Below the pieces are notes generated by a model. It was given only the letters and a program-made list of their open reading frames with translations, did not search any database and was not told where the DNA came from. 8,578 nucleotides of DNA from Deltaproteobacteria bacterium (lineage in GTDB: Bacteria; Desulfobacterota; GWC2-55-46; JADFVP01): contig JAJRYL010000131.1 in the NCBI GenBank assembly GCA_024275855.1, positions 1 to 8,578 on the forward strand. The letters are read 5' to 3'. Each line of letters begins with the position of its first letter. The stretch's first letter is position 1. Shown here in pieces: positions 1 through 5,758 of the stretch. Both the position numbers and the translations under genes were made by a program.

Positions 1-63
1 CGGCTCAAAAGCGGCGGCTACTGAAGTTGAGGCTCCCAAAGGGGTCGGCTCAAAAGCGGCGGC
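1..63 (+). repeat. Short direct repeat in the lptA linker (18 bp, 45-bp period)
   Basis: The 18-mer CGGCTCAAAAGCGGCGGC occurs exactly at 1–18 and again at 46–63. The 45-bp period equals 15 codons, so the repeat is in frame and encodes GSKAAA twice in the Ala/Lys-rich linker of the LptA-like protein. The remainder of the unit is degenerate. The array may start upstream of the window, so copy number is unknown. Confidence 0.8.
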
Positions 64-580
64 ATCGAAAGTAAAAAAGCCCGGCAAAGCCGAAAAAAAG
101 GTTCCGCTCGTTATTACCTCCGATTCGCTTGAGGCGGATAATAATAAAGGCATTGTGCTCTTCAGAGGCAACGTTATAGCCGAAGAGAAGTTTCTGCTCT
201 GCTCCGACGAGCTTTTTATCGGTTACGGTAAAGGCGCCGAGGTCGATAAGATAGTCGCGACGGGCAATGTAAGAATAATTCACGGCTCCAAGGTAGCGGG
301 TTCGGACAGGGCCGAATATATCAAGTCCGACTCAAAGTTGCTGCTTACCGGCTCCGCAGTTATTGTCGAGTGCGGAGACACGCTGAGGGGCGAGCGCATA
401 GAGGTCTTTTTAGATGAAGACAGGGCCGTGGTTGACGGCGGCAAGGGCAAAAGGGTAAGGGCCTTTATCCAGCCCGAAAAGAGCTGTAAGGACGAAACGC
501 CCGGAGTTGGAAAAAAAGAAGACGGGAAGGAAATGGATGGAGAGTCTCGTTGTAGATGGGCTGGCCAAGTCCTTCGGTAA
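2..580 (+). CDS. lptA: LptA-like periplasmic LPS transport protein (OstA domain), 5' truncated by the window edge
   Basis: The reading frame is open from base 2 to the TAA at 578–580, giving 192 visible residues; the true start and any signal peptide lie upstream of the window. The first ~33 residues are a low-complexity Ala/Lys/Pro linker containing two copies of GSKAAA 15 residues apart. From about residue 34 an OstA/LptA-type beta-strand repeat fold is recognisable: ITSDSLEADNNKG, LFRGNV, DKIVATGNVRI, DRAEYI, LLLTGSAVI, LRGERIEVFLDEDRAVV. LptA proteins form the periplasmic bridge that carries LPS from the LptBFGC inner-membrane extractor to LptDE in the outer membrane. The gene overlaps lptB by 44 nt, as expected for one transcription unit. 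The tail after about residue 160 is charged and probably disordered. Family assignment is firm. The exact name is slightly less so, because LptC/LptA/LptD share this fold, but position next to lptB favours LptA. Confidence 0.88.
   Translation, partial: GSKAAATEVEAPKGVGSKAAASKVKKPGKAEKKVPLVITSDSLEADNNKGIVLFRGNVIAEEKFLLCSDELFIGYGKGAEVDKIVATGNVRIIHGSKVAGSDRAEYIKSDSKLLLTGSAVIVECGDTLRGERIEVFLDEDRAVVDGGKGKRVRAFIQPEKSCKDETPGVGKKEDGKEMDGESRCRWAGQVLR
527..532 (+). promoter_or_regulatory. Ribosome binding site deciding the lptB start
   Basis: AAGGAA at 527–532 lies 4 nt before ATG at 537. An in-frame TTG at 507 would add ten Lys-rich residues but has only a GGAG directly abutting it. LptB homologues begin at the equivalent of the 537 start, which gives 240 aa, essentially the E. 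coli length (241). The site lies inside the lptA coding sequence, so lptB is probably translationally coupled to lptA. Confidence 0.7.
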
Positions 581-1259
581 GCGCAAGGTAGTGGACGGTG
601 TTTCTATGCGCGTGAAGCCCGGACAGATAGTCGGTCTGCTCGGCCCCAACGGCGCCGGAAAGACCACCACTTTCTATATGATAGTCGGTCTTATAGCGCC
701 GGACTCCGGTTCTGTGCTGATAGGCGAGGAAGATATAAGCCGCAAGGCGATGTACGAACGCGCGCGGTTGGGCATAGGGTATCTGGCTCAGGAGCCTTCG
801 GTCTTTAGAAAGATGACCGTTGAGCAGAACGTTATGGCGATACTTGAGTTTATGGATATCCCGCAGGAAGAGATTAAGAGGCGTTCTGAAGAGCTTCTTG
901 AAGAGCTTGGCATACGCCACCTCGCGCGCACAGAGGCGATGAGGCTCTCCGGTGGAGAGAGGCGCAGGGTGGAGATAGCCCGCGCCCTTGTCAACGCACC
1001 CTCTTTTCTGCTTTTAGACGAGCCTTTTTCGGGCATAGACCCGATTGCCGTCGGAGAGATTCAAGATATTATGCTCGAACTGAAAGATAAGGGCATCGGT
1101 ATACTCGTAACGGACCATAATGTAGGGGCGACGCTCGGAATCTGCGACCACGCCTACATTATAGATAACGGAAAGTTGTTAAAGTCCGGTACTCCGGCGG
1201 ATATTATAGATTCGAAACGTGTCAGAGAGGTCTATCTCGGCGAGCGTTTCAAGCTTTAA
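537..1259 (+). CDS. lptB: LPS export ABC transporter ATP-binding protein LptB
   Basis: This 240-aa ATPase powers LPS extraction from the inner membrane as part of LptB2FGC. Every ABC ATPase motif is intact: Walker A GPNGAGKTT (residues 36–44), Q-loop around Q85 in YLAQEPSVFRKMT, signature LSGGERRR (137–144), Walker B FLLLDEPFSGID (157–168, catalytic E162) and H-loop H194 in LVTDHN. The C-terminal VREVYLGERFKL is also LptB-like. The start at 537 is chosen for its Shine-Dalgarno match and family length. The gene overlaps lptA by 44 nt and precedes rpoN, an order shared with many proteobacteria. No LptF/LptG is in the window. The last 18 codons plus stop are repeated immediately downstream (see the 1271–1335 entry); the gene itself is complete and appears functional. 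Confidence 0.97.
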   Translation: MESLVVDGLAKSFGKRKVVDGVSMRVKPGQIVGLLGPNGAGKTTTFYMIVGLIAPDSGSVLIGEEDISRKAMYERARLGIGYLAQEPSVFRKMTVEQNVMAILEFMDIPQEEIKRRSEELLEELGIRHLARTEAMRLSGGERRRVEIARALVNAPSFLLLDEPFSGIDPIAVGEIQDIMLELKDKGIGILVTDHNVGATLGICDHAYIIDNGKLLKSGTPADIIDSKRVREVYLGERFKL

Positions 1260-1270
1260 AAAGAGGATGT

Positions 1271-1335
1271 CGGTGGATATTATAGACTCGAAACGCGTCA
1301 GGGAAGTCTATCTTGGCGAGCGTTTCAAGCTTTAA
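1271..1335 (+). repeat. Duplicated 3' end of lptB (pseudogene fragment or mini-ORF)
   Basis: Bases 1271–1335 repeat 1195–1259 at an offset of 76 nt. In the lptB frame both copies encode DIIDSKRVREVYLGERFKL and TAA. Across the 18 codons after the Asp the only differences are five third-position synonymous changes (GAT/GAC, CGT/CGC, AGA/AGG, GAG/GAA, CTC/CTT); a sixth change just upstream turns GCG into GTG. The offset is not a multiple of 3, so the copy is in another frame relative to lptB. It is preceded by in-frame ATG (1267) and GTG (1273) with AGAGG at 1262–1266, so a 20–22-residue peptide could be made, the GTG having the better spacing. More likely it is a recombination scar or an assembly join between strain alleles than a functional gene. 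Confidence 0.85.
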
Positions 1336-1370
1336 AGATAAGCTCCGGCTTAAAGGTTACGGTTGTATGT

Positions 1371-2816
1371 ATGGCACTTGAACTTAAACAGCAGTTGAAA
1401 CTGACCCAGAGCCTTGTTATGACTCCGCAGTTGCAGCTTGCTATTAAGCTTTTGCAGCTCTCACGGCTCGAACTCGTTGATATGGTGCGTGAAGAGATTG
1501 AGATAAATCCCGTGCTTGACGATACCATAGAGGCGGGAACGAACGAAGGGGTAAGGGTAGAAGAGGAGAAGCCGAAGCCGACTGAAGAGATAGACTGGCA
1601 GGCGTGCCTTGAGGAGCAGAGCGATTACGGGGCACGGCGTACCAACTTCGCCGACCGCCCGGACGACACCGATTTTATAGCCAACCTCTCCGGGCCTGCC
1701 GAAGGGCTTGGCGACCATCTGTTGTGGCAGCTCAGTTTAAGCGGCCTTACGGAAGATGAAGCCCGCCTGGGCGAGTTTATAATAGGCAACATAGGAGATG
1801 ACGGTTACCTGAGGCTGCTCGACCGGGGCGATCTTAAAGATGATGAGTACGAGGCCGCGGTACTCGAAGAGATAGTTCGTTTAACGGGAGTAAGTGCCAC
1901 GACCGCTTAGAGCGTGCTTGCCACCGTTCAGAAACTCGACCCCGTAGGGGTAGGGGCCCGTACCGTTCGAGAGTGCCTGTTGACTCAGGCGCTGCTTTGG
2001 CCGGTGCGCGATACCGTGGTCGAGGAGATAGTGTGTAATCATCTTGAGAAGCTCGCGTCGAGAAATTATAAGTTTATAGCGCGCGCGCTCGGGGTTACGT
2101 TTAAAGAGGTCTGCGAAGCGTCCGCTATGATAAACAGGTGTCTCAACCCTACTCCCGGCGCCGGTTTCGGCACGGACTCCGCCCGTGTAGTAATACCCGA
2201 TATTTTTGTCAACAAGGTTGGCGACGAATATGTTATTACTCAGAACGAAGACGGCATGCCGAAGCTGAAGCTCAACAGGCTCTATCGCGAGATGTTAAAG
2301 TCGGACGGCGCGGTCTCGGACGCCGCCAAGGAGTATCTTCAGGAGAGGTTGAAGAGCGCGCTCTGGCTGATTAAAAGCGTGCATCAACGCCACCGGACGA
2401 TCTTCAAGGTCATGGAGTCTATCGTGGTCTTTCAAAGAGAGTTTCTTGACAAGGGGTTGAAGTACCTGAAGCCGCTTATACTGAAAGACGTGGCAGAGGT
2501 TGTGGGGGTTCACGAATCGACGGTAAGCAGGGTTACCACCAACAAGTACGTACAGACGCCGCGCGGTATCTTCGAGCTGAAGTACTTCTTTTCCAACGCC
2601 ATCTCGAACGGCGAGGGCGCTGATTTGACGGCGGAGTATATAAGAAACAAGATCAAAGAGCTGATAGAGAACGAGAACTCTAAAAAGCCGCTTAGCGACC
2701 AGCAGATAGTGAACAGGTTAAAAGAGTCCGGTATAGTTCTTGCCCGCAGAACGGCAACCAAGTACAGGGAGACGCTGGGGTATCTGTCGTCGAGCAAAAG
2801 AAAGGTTATGTACTGA
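1371..2816 (+). pseudogene. rpoN: RNA polymerase sigma-54 factor RpoN, interrupted by one in-frame TAG
   Basis: One frame from ATG 1371 to TGA 2814–2816 spans 481 codons (E. coli RpoN is 477 aa), but codon 180 (1908–1910) is TAG. Part 1 (1371–1910) holds region I, LKQQLKLTQSLVMTPQLQLA through NPVLDD (residues 1–51), which binds enhancer-dependent activators, then the acidic variable region II and the start of the core-binding domain. Part 2 (1911–2813) continues with VLATVQKLDPVGVGAR, the helix-turn-helix near residues 371–394 (LKDVAEVVGVHESTVSRV) and the RpoN box ARRTATKYRE (458–467; family consensus ARRTVAKYRE), which reads the -24 promoter element. The sequence is homologous on both sides of the stop with no frameshift or missing residues; E. 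coli has Glu at the aligned site, so GAG to TAG is the simplest history. No Shine-Dalgarno precedes GTG 1914, so re-initiation is unlikely. Start context is weak: AAAGG lies about 14 nt upstream. Confidence 0.93.
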
Positions 2817-2838
2817 CCTTCGCGCGCGGTTGCGGGGG

Positions 2839-2867
2839 GTGCGGTATACGCACTGTAGAGGTATAAT
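2839..2867 (+). promoter_or_regulatory. Candidate promoter for hpf with adjacent palindrome
   Basis: TATAAT at 2862–2867 is a perfect sigma-70 type -10 box, 65 nt before the hpf ATG. No convincing -35 is found at 17±1 bp: that position is occupied by the inverted repeat GTGCG-GTATA-CGCAC (2839–2853), which could be an activator or repressor site or a small hairpin. No good sigma-54 -24/-12 element is seen. Downstream, ATAGAGA occurs at 2872–2878 and 2882–2888, spaced one helical turn. This is a proposal from pattern only. Confidence 0.35.
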
Positions 2868-2919
2868 AAGTATAGAGAGTGATAGAGAATAGCGGTAACA
2901 AAAATATAAGATTTAGATC

Positions 2920-2926
2920 GGAGGAA
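2920..2926 (+). promoter_or_regulatory. Strong ribosome binding site of hpf
   Basis: GGAGGAA at 2920–2926 lies 6 nt before ATG 2933. It is the strongest Shine-Dalgarno sequence in the window and fixes the hpf start. Together with the possible promoter upstream, it suggests that hpf is expressed more strongly than its neighbours. Confidence 0.8.
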
Positions 2927-2932
2927 TAGTAC

Positions 2933-3277
2933 ATGCACATTACAGTAACTTTTAGACACCTCGATGCGTCCGACGCATTGAAAGAACATGCCGATGAGAA
3001 GTCCGAAAGGCTTAAGACCTACCTTGTGGAGCCTATTGAGATTCACTGGGTTCTGTCCGTCGAGAAGATCAGGCATATCGCCGACGTGACGGTAGTAGCC
3101 GGCGGCGTTTCTTTAAAGGCGCAGGAGTCTACCCAGGACATGTACTCCGCTATCGACCTTGCGGCAACCAAGATAGAGACGCAGGTGCGAAAGCACAAAG
3201 AGCGGCTCAAAGATCATAAAAGTCACGATAAAGCCTCCTCGATCAGGTACGACAGCGCGGACGAGGTTGAAGAGTAG
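2933..3277 (+). CDS. hpf: Ribosome hibernation promoting factor (short HPF/YfiA family)
   Basis: This 114-aa protein belongs to the sigma-54 modulation/ribosomal S30AE family, which binds the 30S subunit in the decoding region and silences ribosomes in stationary or starved cells. Visible family features are the N-terminal ITVTFRHLDASDALKEHADEK, the central EKIRHIADVTV strand and the helix around DMYSAIDLAATKIETQVRKHKERLKDH (about residues 66–92). A hydrophilic tail of about 20 residues follows. The length matches the short form, since the C-terminal dimerisation domain of long HPF is absent. Such genes are classically found directly after rpoN, which is the source of the old name 'sigma-54 modulation protein'. 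A 113-nt gap and a strong ribosome site separate it from rpoN, so it may have its own promoter. Its TAG stop is followed shortly by an 8-T run. Confidence 0.95.
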   Translation: MHITVTFRHLDASDALKEHADEKSERLKTYLVEPIEIHWVLSVEKIRHIADVTVVAGGVSLKAQESTQDMYSAIDLAATKIETQVRKHKERLKDHKSHDKASSIRYDSADEVEE

Positions 3278-3300
3278 ATTTAGGTCTGCCTCTTTTTTTT
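3269..3300 (+). terminator. Weak terminator-like T-run after hpf
   Basis: Eight consecutive T residues (3293–3300) follow the hpf stop. The only upstream pairing found is weak (GAAGAG at 3269–3274 with CTCTTT at 3290–3295, or AGG/CCT at 3282–3291), so an intrinsic terminator is possible but poorly supported. It could give partial termination between hpf and ptsN. Confidence 0.25.
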
Positions 3301-3318
3301 AGCGTGATTGGGTGGATG

Positions 3319-3354
3319 ACCCGGTACATGTAGTGTGGGCCGGGTTACCGGTAA
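3319..3354 (+). promoter_or_regulatory. Competing hairpins in the ptsN leader
   Basis: Two mutually exclusive stems can form: ACCCGG (3319–3324) with CCGGGT (3340–3345), or CCGGTA (3321–3326) with TACCGG (3346–3351). In addition, TTACCGGTAA (3345–3354) is itself a perfect 10-bp palindrome. The element ends 25 nt before the ptsN start and is followed by TCTTTT. It could be an attenuator, an operator or an incidental fold; no known riboswitch is recognised. Confidence 0.35.
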
Positions 3355-3367
3355 TCTTTTCGCTTTC

Positions 3368-3374
3368 AGGGGAA
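3368..3374 (+). promoter_or_regulatory. Ribosome binding site deciding the ptsN start
   Basis: AGGGGAA at 3368–3374 lies 5 nt before ATG 3380. This start gives the family N-terminus MRLADVL, whereas an in-frame GTG at 3335 would add 15 residues that do not resemble EIIA-Ntr. Confidence 0.7.
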
Positions 3375-3379
3375 CAGTG

Positions 3380-3850
3380 ATGAGGCTTGCAGACGTACTT
3401 AGAAAAGAGCACATAATGCTTAACCTTAAGTCGAAGGAGAAGAAGGAGCTTCTTGGCGAGATGGTTACGTTTTTGTGCGAGAATATCGAAGAGCTCGATA
3501 GGGACGAGGCGTATGCCGCGCTCTTAAAACGCGAAGCACTTGGTACTACCGGCATAGGGCACGGCGTGGCTATACCGCACGGTAAGCTAAAGTGTGTAGA
3601 CAGGGTAACGGTCTGCTTCGGCAGGTCGAATAACGGGGTCGAGTACGATTCTATGGACTCGCAGCCCGTACACCTCTTCTTTCTGATAGTCGCTCCCGAA
3701 AACTCGGCTGCGGCCCATCTTAAGTTGCTCGCGAGTATTTCAAGGCTGCTAAAGAGCACCGACTTTAGAGAGAAGCTGATGTCGCTTGAGAGCTCGACCG
3801 AGATATTCAGGCTTATAATGGAGTCCGATATCCAGTACGGGTTCCATTAA
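3380..3850 (+). CDS. ptsN: PTS EIIA-Ntr (nitrogen regulatory IIA protein)
   Basis: This 156-aa cytoplasmic EIIA of the fructose/mannitol superfamily accepts phosphate from HPr-type carriers and regulates other proteins rather than importing sugar. The active-site segment is TTGIGHGVAIPHGK, with the phospho-accepting histidine at residue 67 (E. coli His73). Family landmarks include LKSKEKKELL near the N-terminus, ALLKREALGTTGIG, FLIVAPENSAAAHLKLLASISRLL and FREKLMSLES. The length matches E. coli PtsN. The EI gene in this cluster starts directly with its HPr-binding region and has no GAF domain, so PtsN is presumably charged through the single HPr and EI encoded downstream. Placement after rpoN and hpf is the conserved Ntr arrangement. 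A short gap of about 50 nt separates it from hprK. Confidence 0.95.
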   Translation: MRLADVLRKEHIMLNLKSKEKKELLGEMVTFLCENIEELDRDEAYAALLKREALGTTGIGHGVAIPHGKLKCVDRVTVCFGRSNNGVEYDSMDSQPVHLFFLIVAPENSAAAHLKLLASISRLLKSTDFREKLMSLESSTEIFRLIMESDIQYGFH

Positions 3851-3901
3851 CGCGGCAACTTTTTCATTCCCCCTGTTTATGTCTGGCGCGGGGTCACCCT
3901 A

Positions 3902-4873
3902 ATGTTTTTGAAAGAAGACGTTTTTATGGATATGCTCTTAGAGGAAGTTTTCGCGCCGGAGCAGTGCGACAAGTTCAAGCTAAAGCTAAAGGTGGGCAAG
4001 GCGGGTTTGAAGCGCAAGCTGACTACGCCGCATATTCAAAAGCCCGGCCTTCTGCTGACTGGGCTGCTTGATGAACTACACTCGGACCGTATACAGATAT
4101 TTGGCAGCGCCGAGGTCGGTTACCTTTTAAGCCTTACGTCCGAGAAGCTGAAAGCCGCTATGACGCTGCTTACCGAGACCCGTTACCCGGCTATAATCGT
4201 AACCCGCAGCCTCGATGTTCCCGCCCCTTTAGTCGATTTTTGCGAAGCTACCGAGATACCGCTCTTTGTTACGGCACTGACTACCTCTGTGCTGATTGAA
4301 GGGTTTACCACTTACTTAAACGACGTGCTTGCCCCTACGGTTACCATACACGGCGTATTGGCCGACGTGCTCGGTGTCGGCGTTCTTATTTTAGGCGATT
4401 CCGGAATAGGTAAAAGCGAGTGCGCGCTCGACCTTGTTGTGGCCGGTTACCGCCTTGTTTCCGACGATGCCGTTGTAATAAAACGGCTGCCCCCAAAGAC
4501 GCTTTTTGGAATGGCCTCCGACGTTGTCAAGTATCATATAGAGATACGCGGCCTCGGCATAGTCAATATAAAAGACCTTTACGGCATTACCGCGATACGG
4601 GAGCGCAAGCAGATGGATATAGTCATCGATCTTGTCAAGTGGGAACCGGACGCGGAGTACGAGCGGCTCGGTTTCGAGGAGAATACGTACGATATTTTAG
4701 GTGTAGACCTGCCGTATATGAAGGTACCGGTAAGTCCCGGCAGAAGTATAGCCACTATAGTAGAGGTTGCGGCGAGAAACCAGATACTGAAGATTATGGG
4801 ACAGGTGCCGGGGCGTGAACTTTTGTTTAATCTGAATAACGCTATGAACGCCAACAGGAATAATAACGCATGA
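3902..4873 (+). CDS. hprK: HPr kinase/phosphorylase (HprK/P)
   Basis: This is the bifunctional enzyme that phosphorylates HPr on its regulatory serine with ATP and reverses it by phosphorolysis. The N-terminal domain (about residues 9–140) precedes the catalytic domain: H150 in TIHGVL, Walker A GDSGIGKS (165–172) followed by E173, SDD (187–189), the HprK signature IEIRGLGIVNIK (213–224) and the C-terminal VPVSPGRSIATIVEVAARN (275–293). All are intact. Length is 323 aa from ATG 3902. ATG 3926 (315 aa) is an alternative with AAAGAAG upstream and may be the real start, since the first eight residues are not obviously conserved; GGGGT at 3890–3894 serves 3902. The stop overlaps the rapZ start in ATGA, indicating translational coupling. 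Its substrate, HPr with the serine motif, is encoded at 6768–7046. Confidence 0.96.
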   Translation: MFLKEDVFMDMLLEEVFAPEQCDKFKLKLKVGKAGLKRKLTTPHIQKPGLLLTGLLDELHSDRIQIFGSAEVGYLLSLTSEKLKAAMTLLTETRYPAIIVTRSLDVPAPLVDFCEATEIPLFVTALTTSVLIEGFTTYLNDVLAPTVTIHGVLADVLGVGVLILGDSGIGKSECALDLVVAGYRLVSDDAVVIKRLPPKTLFGMASDVVKYHIEIRGLGIVNIKDLYGITAIRERKQMDIVIDLVKWEPDAEYERLGFEENTYDILGVDLPYMKVPVSPGRSIATIVEVAARNQILKIMGQVPGRELLFNLNNAMNANRNNNA

Positions 4874-5730
4874 GTCGAATGGGGCTTGTAATCGTAAGCG
4901 GGCCGTCGGGAGCAGGCAAAAGAACGGCGGTAAAGGCCCTTGCGGATATAGGTTTCTATTGTGTCGATAACATACCGTTGCCGATGCTGCCTTCTCTGCT
5001 GAAGACAATAGAGGAGACTGAGCCGTCTACCCGCGTAGGCGTTGTGGTGGACGCGAGGGAGAAGCAGTTTTTACGCGGGTTTGGCGATATATACAACGGG
5101 CTGAACGAAGCTGGGTACAAGGTAGATATACTCTACCTCGACGCCTCCAACGACGCATTGGTGCGCAGGTTCTCCGAGACCCGCCGCCGCCACCCGCTCT
5201 TCGACTCGGACAGTCCTTTGGAAGGCATAATGAAGGAGCGTAAGCTCCTCTCTACCATCTTATCTTACGCGGACAGAACGGTAGAGACTACGGGGTTAAA
5301 CGTTCATCAGTTGAGGGAGTATATCCAGTCCCGCTTTACCGGCCCGATAGCCGCCGGTGGCATGAACGTAAACGTGCAGTCTTTCGGGTTTCGCCACGGC
5401 GTGCCGGTAGACGCCGACCTGCTCTTCGACGCGCGCTTTTTGACCAACCCTTACTTTGTCGAAGGACTGAGGGAGAAGAGCGGAAAAGACCGGGGCGTAA
5501 TAGATTTTGTGCTTGCCCTTCCGGAAAGCACGGAGTTTATCGACCGGCTCACCGGCCTGCTCTCGTACCTTATACCGCTTTACAGGCGGGAGGGAAAGTC
5601 CTACCTGACTATTGCTATAGGCTGCACCGGAGGCAGGCACCGCTCGGTTGTAATGGCCGACCGGCTTGTTCAAAAGCTCATGGTTGACGGTACCGTGGTT
5701 AAGGGACGGCACAGGGATATAAACAGGTAG
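4870..5730 (+). CDS. rapZ: RapZ/YvcJ-type nucleotide-binding protein
   Basis: The 286-aa protein has an N-terminal P-loop domain and a C-terminal domain with the hallmark IGCTGGRHRSVVMADRL (about residues 251–267). Other conserved blocks are GFYCVDNIPLPMLP, VVVDARE, LYLDASNDALVRRFSETRRRHPL, HGVPVDADLLFDARFLTNPYF and LTIAIGCTGG. In E. coli RapZ is an RNA-binding adaptor that presents the sRNA GlmZ to RNase E and so controls glucosamine-6-phosphate synthesis; in Bacillus YvcJ hydrolyses nucleotides. Function outside those groups is inferred. Oddity: the Walker A reads GPSGAGKRT (residues 11–19), with Arg in place of the usual Ser/Thr after the P-loop Lys. The gene overlaps hprK by 4 nt and ends 28 nt before the mannose-type EIIA gene. 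It follows the common hprK/rapZ/PTS pairing. Confidence 0.95.
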   Translation: MSRMGLVIVSGPSGAGKRTAVKALADIGFYCVDNIPLPMLPSLLKTIEETEPSTRVGVVVDAREKQFLRGFGDIYNGLNEAGYKVDILYLDASNDALVRRFSETRRRHPLFDSDSPLEGIMKERKLLSTILSYADRTVETTGLNVHQLREYIQSRFTGPIAAGGMNVNVQSFGFRHGVPVDADLLFDARFLTNPYFVEGLREKSGKDRGVIDFVLALPESTEFIDRLTGLLSYLIPLYRREGKSYLTIAIGCTGGRHRSVVMADRLVQKLMVDGTVVKGRHRDINR

Positions 5731-5758
5731 AATAAAATAGACGGGAGAGATATTTTAT

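Noticed and set aside
507..536. Upstream TTG start for lptB
   Set aside because: It adds ten Lys-rich residues absent from the family; ATG 537 has AAGGAA at good spacing and gives the usual length.
1340..1351. AAGC-TCCG-GCTT mini-hairpin before rpoN as a terminator
   Set aside because: The stem is only 4 bp and no T-run follows.
1908..1910. Pyrrolysine or other programmed recoding of TAG in rpoN
   Set aside because: TAG ends several neighbouring genes at normal lengths, no recoding element is recognised after the stop, and RpoN is not a known pyrrolysine protein. A point mutation or base error is simpler.
1914..2816. Independent gene beginning at GTG 1914
   Set aside because: It is in the same frame as 1371–1910 and is the C-terminal two thirds of RpoN. 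No Shine-Dalgarno precedes the GTG, and the product would begin in the middle of the core-binding domain.
2510..3076. 188-aa minus-strand open frame across rpoN–hpf
   Set aside because: It covers the conserved RpoN C-terminus, the intergenic gap and hpf in antisense, with no family resemblance. It would also run opposite the strong hpf ribosome site.
3869..3893. CCCC…GGGG pairing hiding the hprK ribosome site
   Set aside because: Only four base pairs across a loop of about 16 nt, and the hprK start itself is uncertain (3902 or 3926); too weak to list.
4420..4818. 132-aa plus-strand frame inside hprK
   Set aside because: It is an Arg/Cys-rich alternative frame within the HprK catalytic domain, where the hprK frame carries all the motifs.
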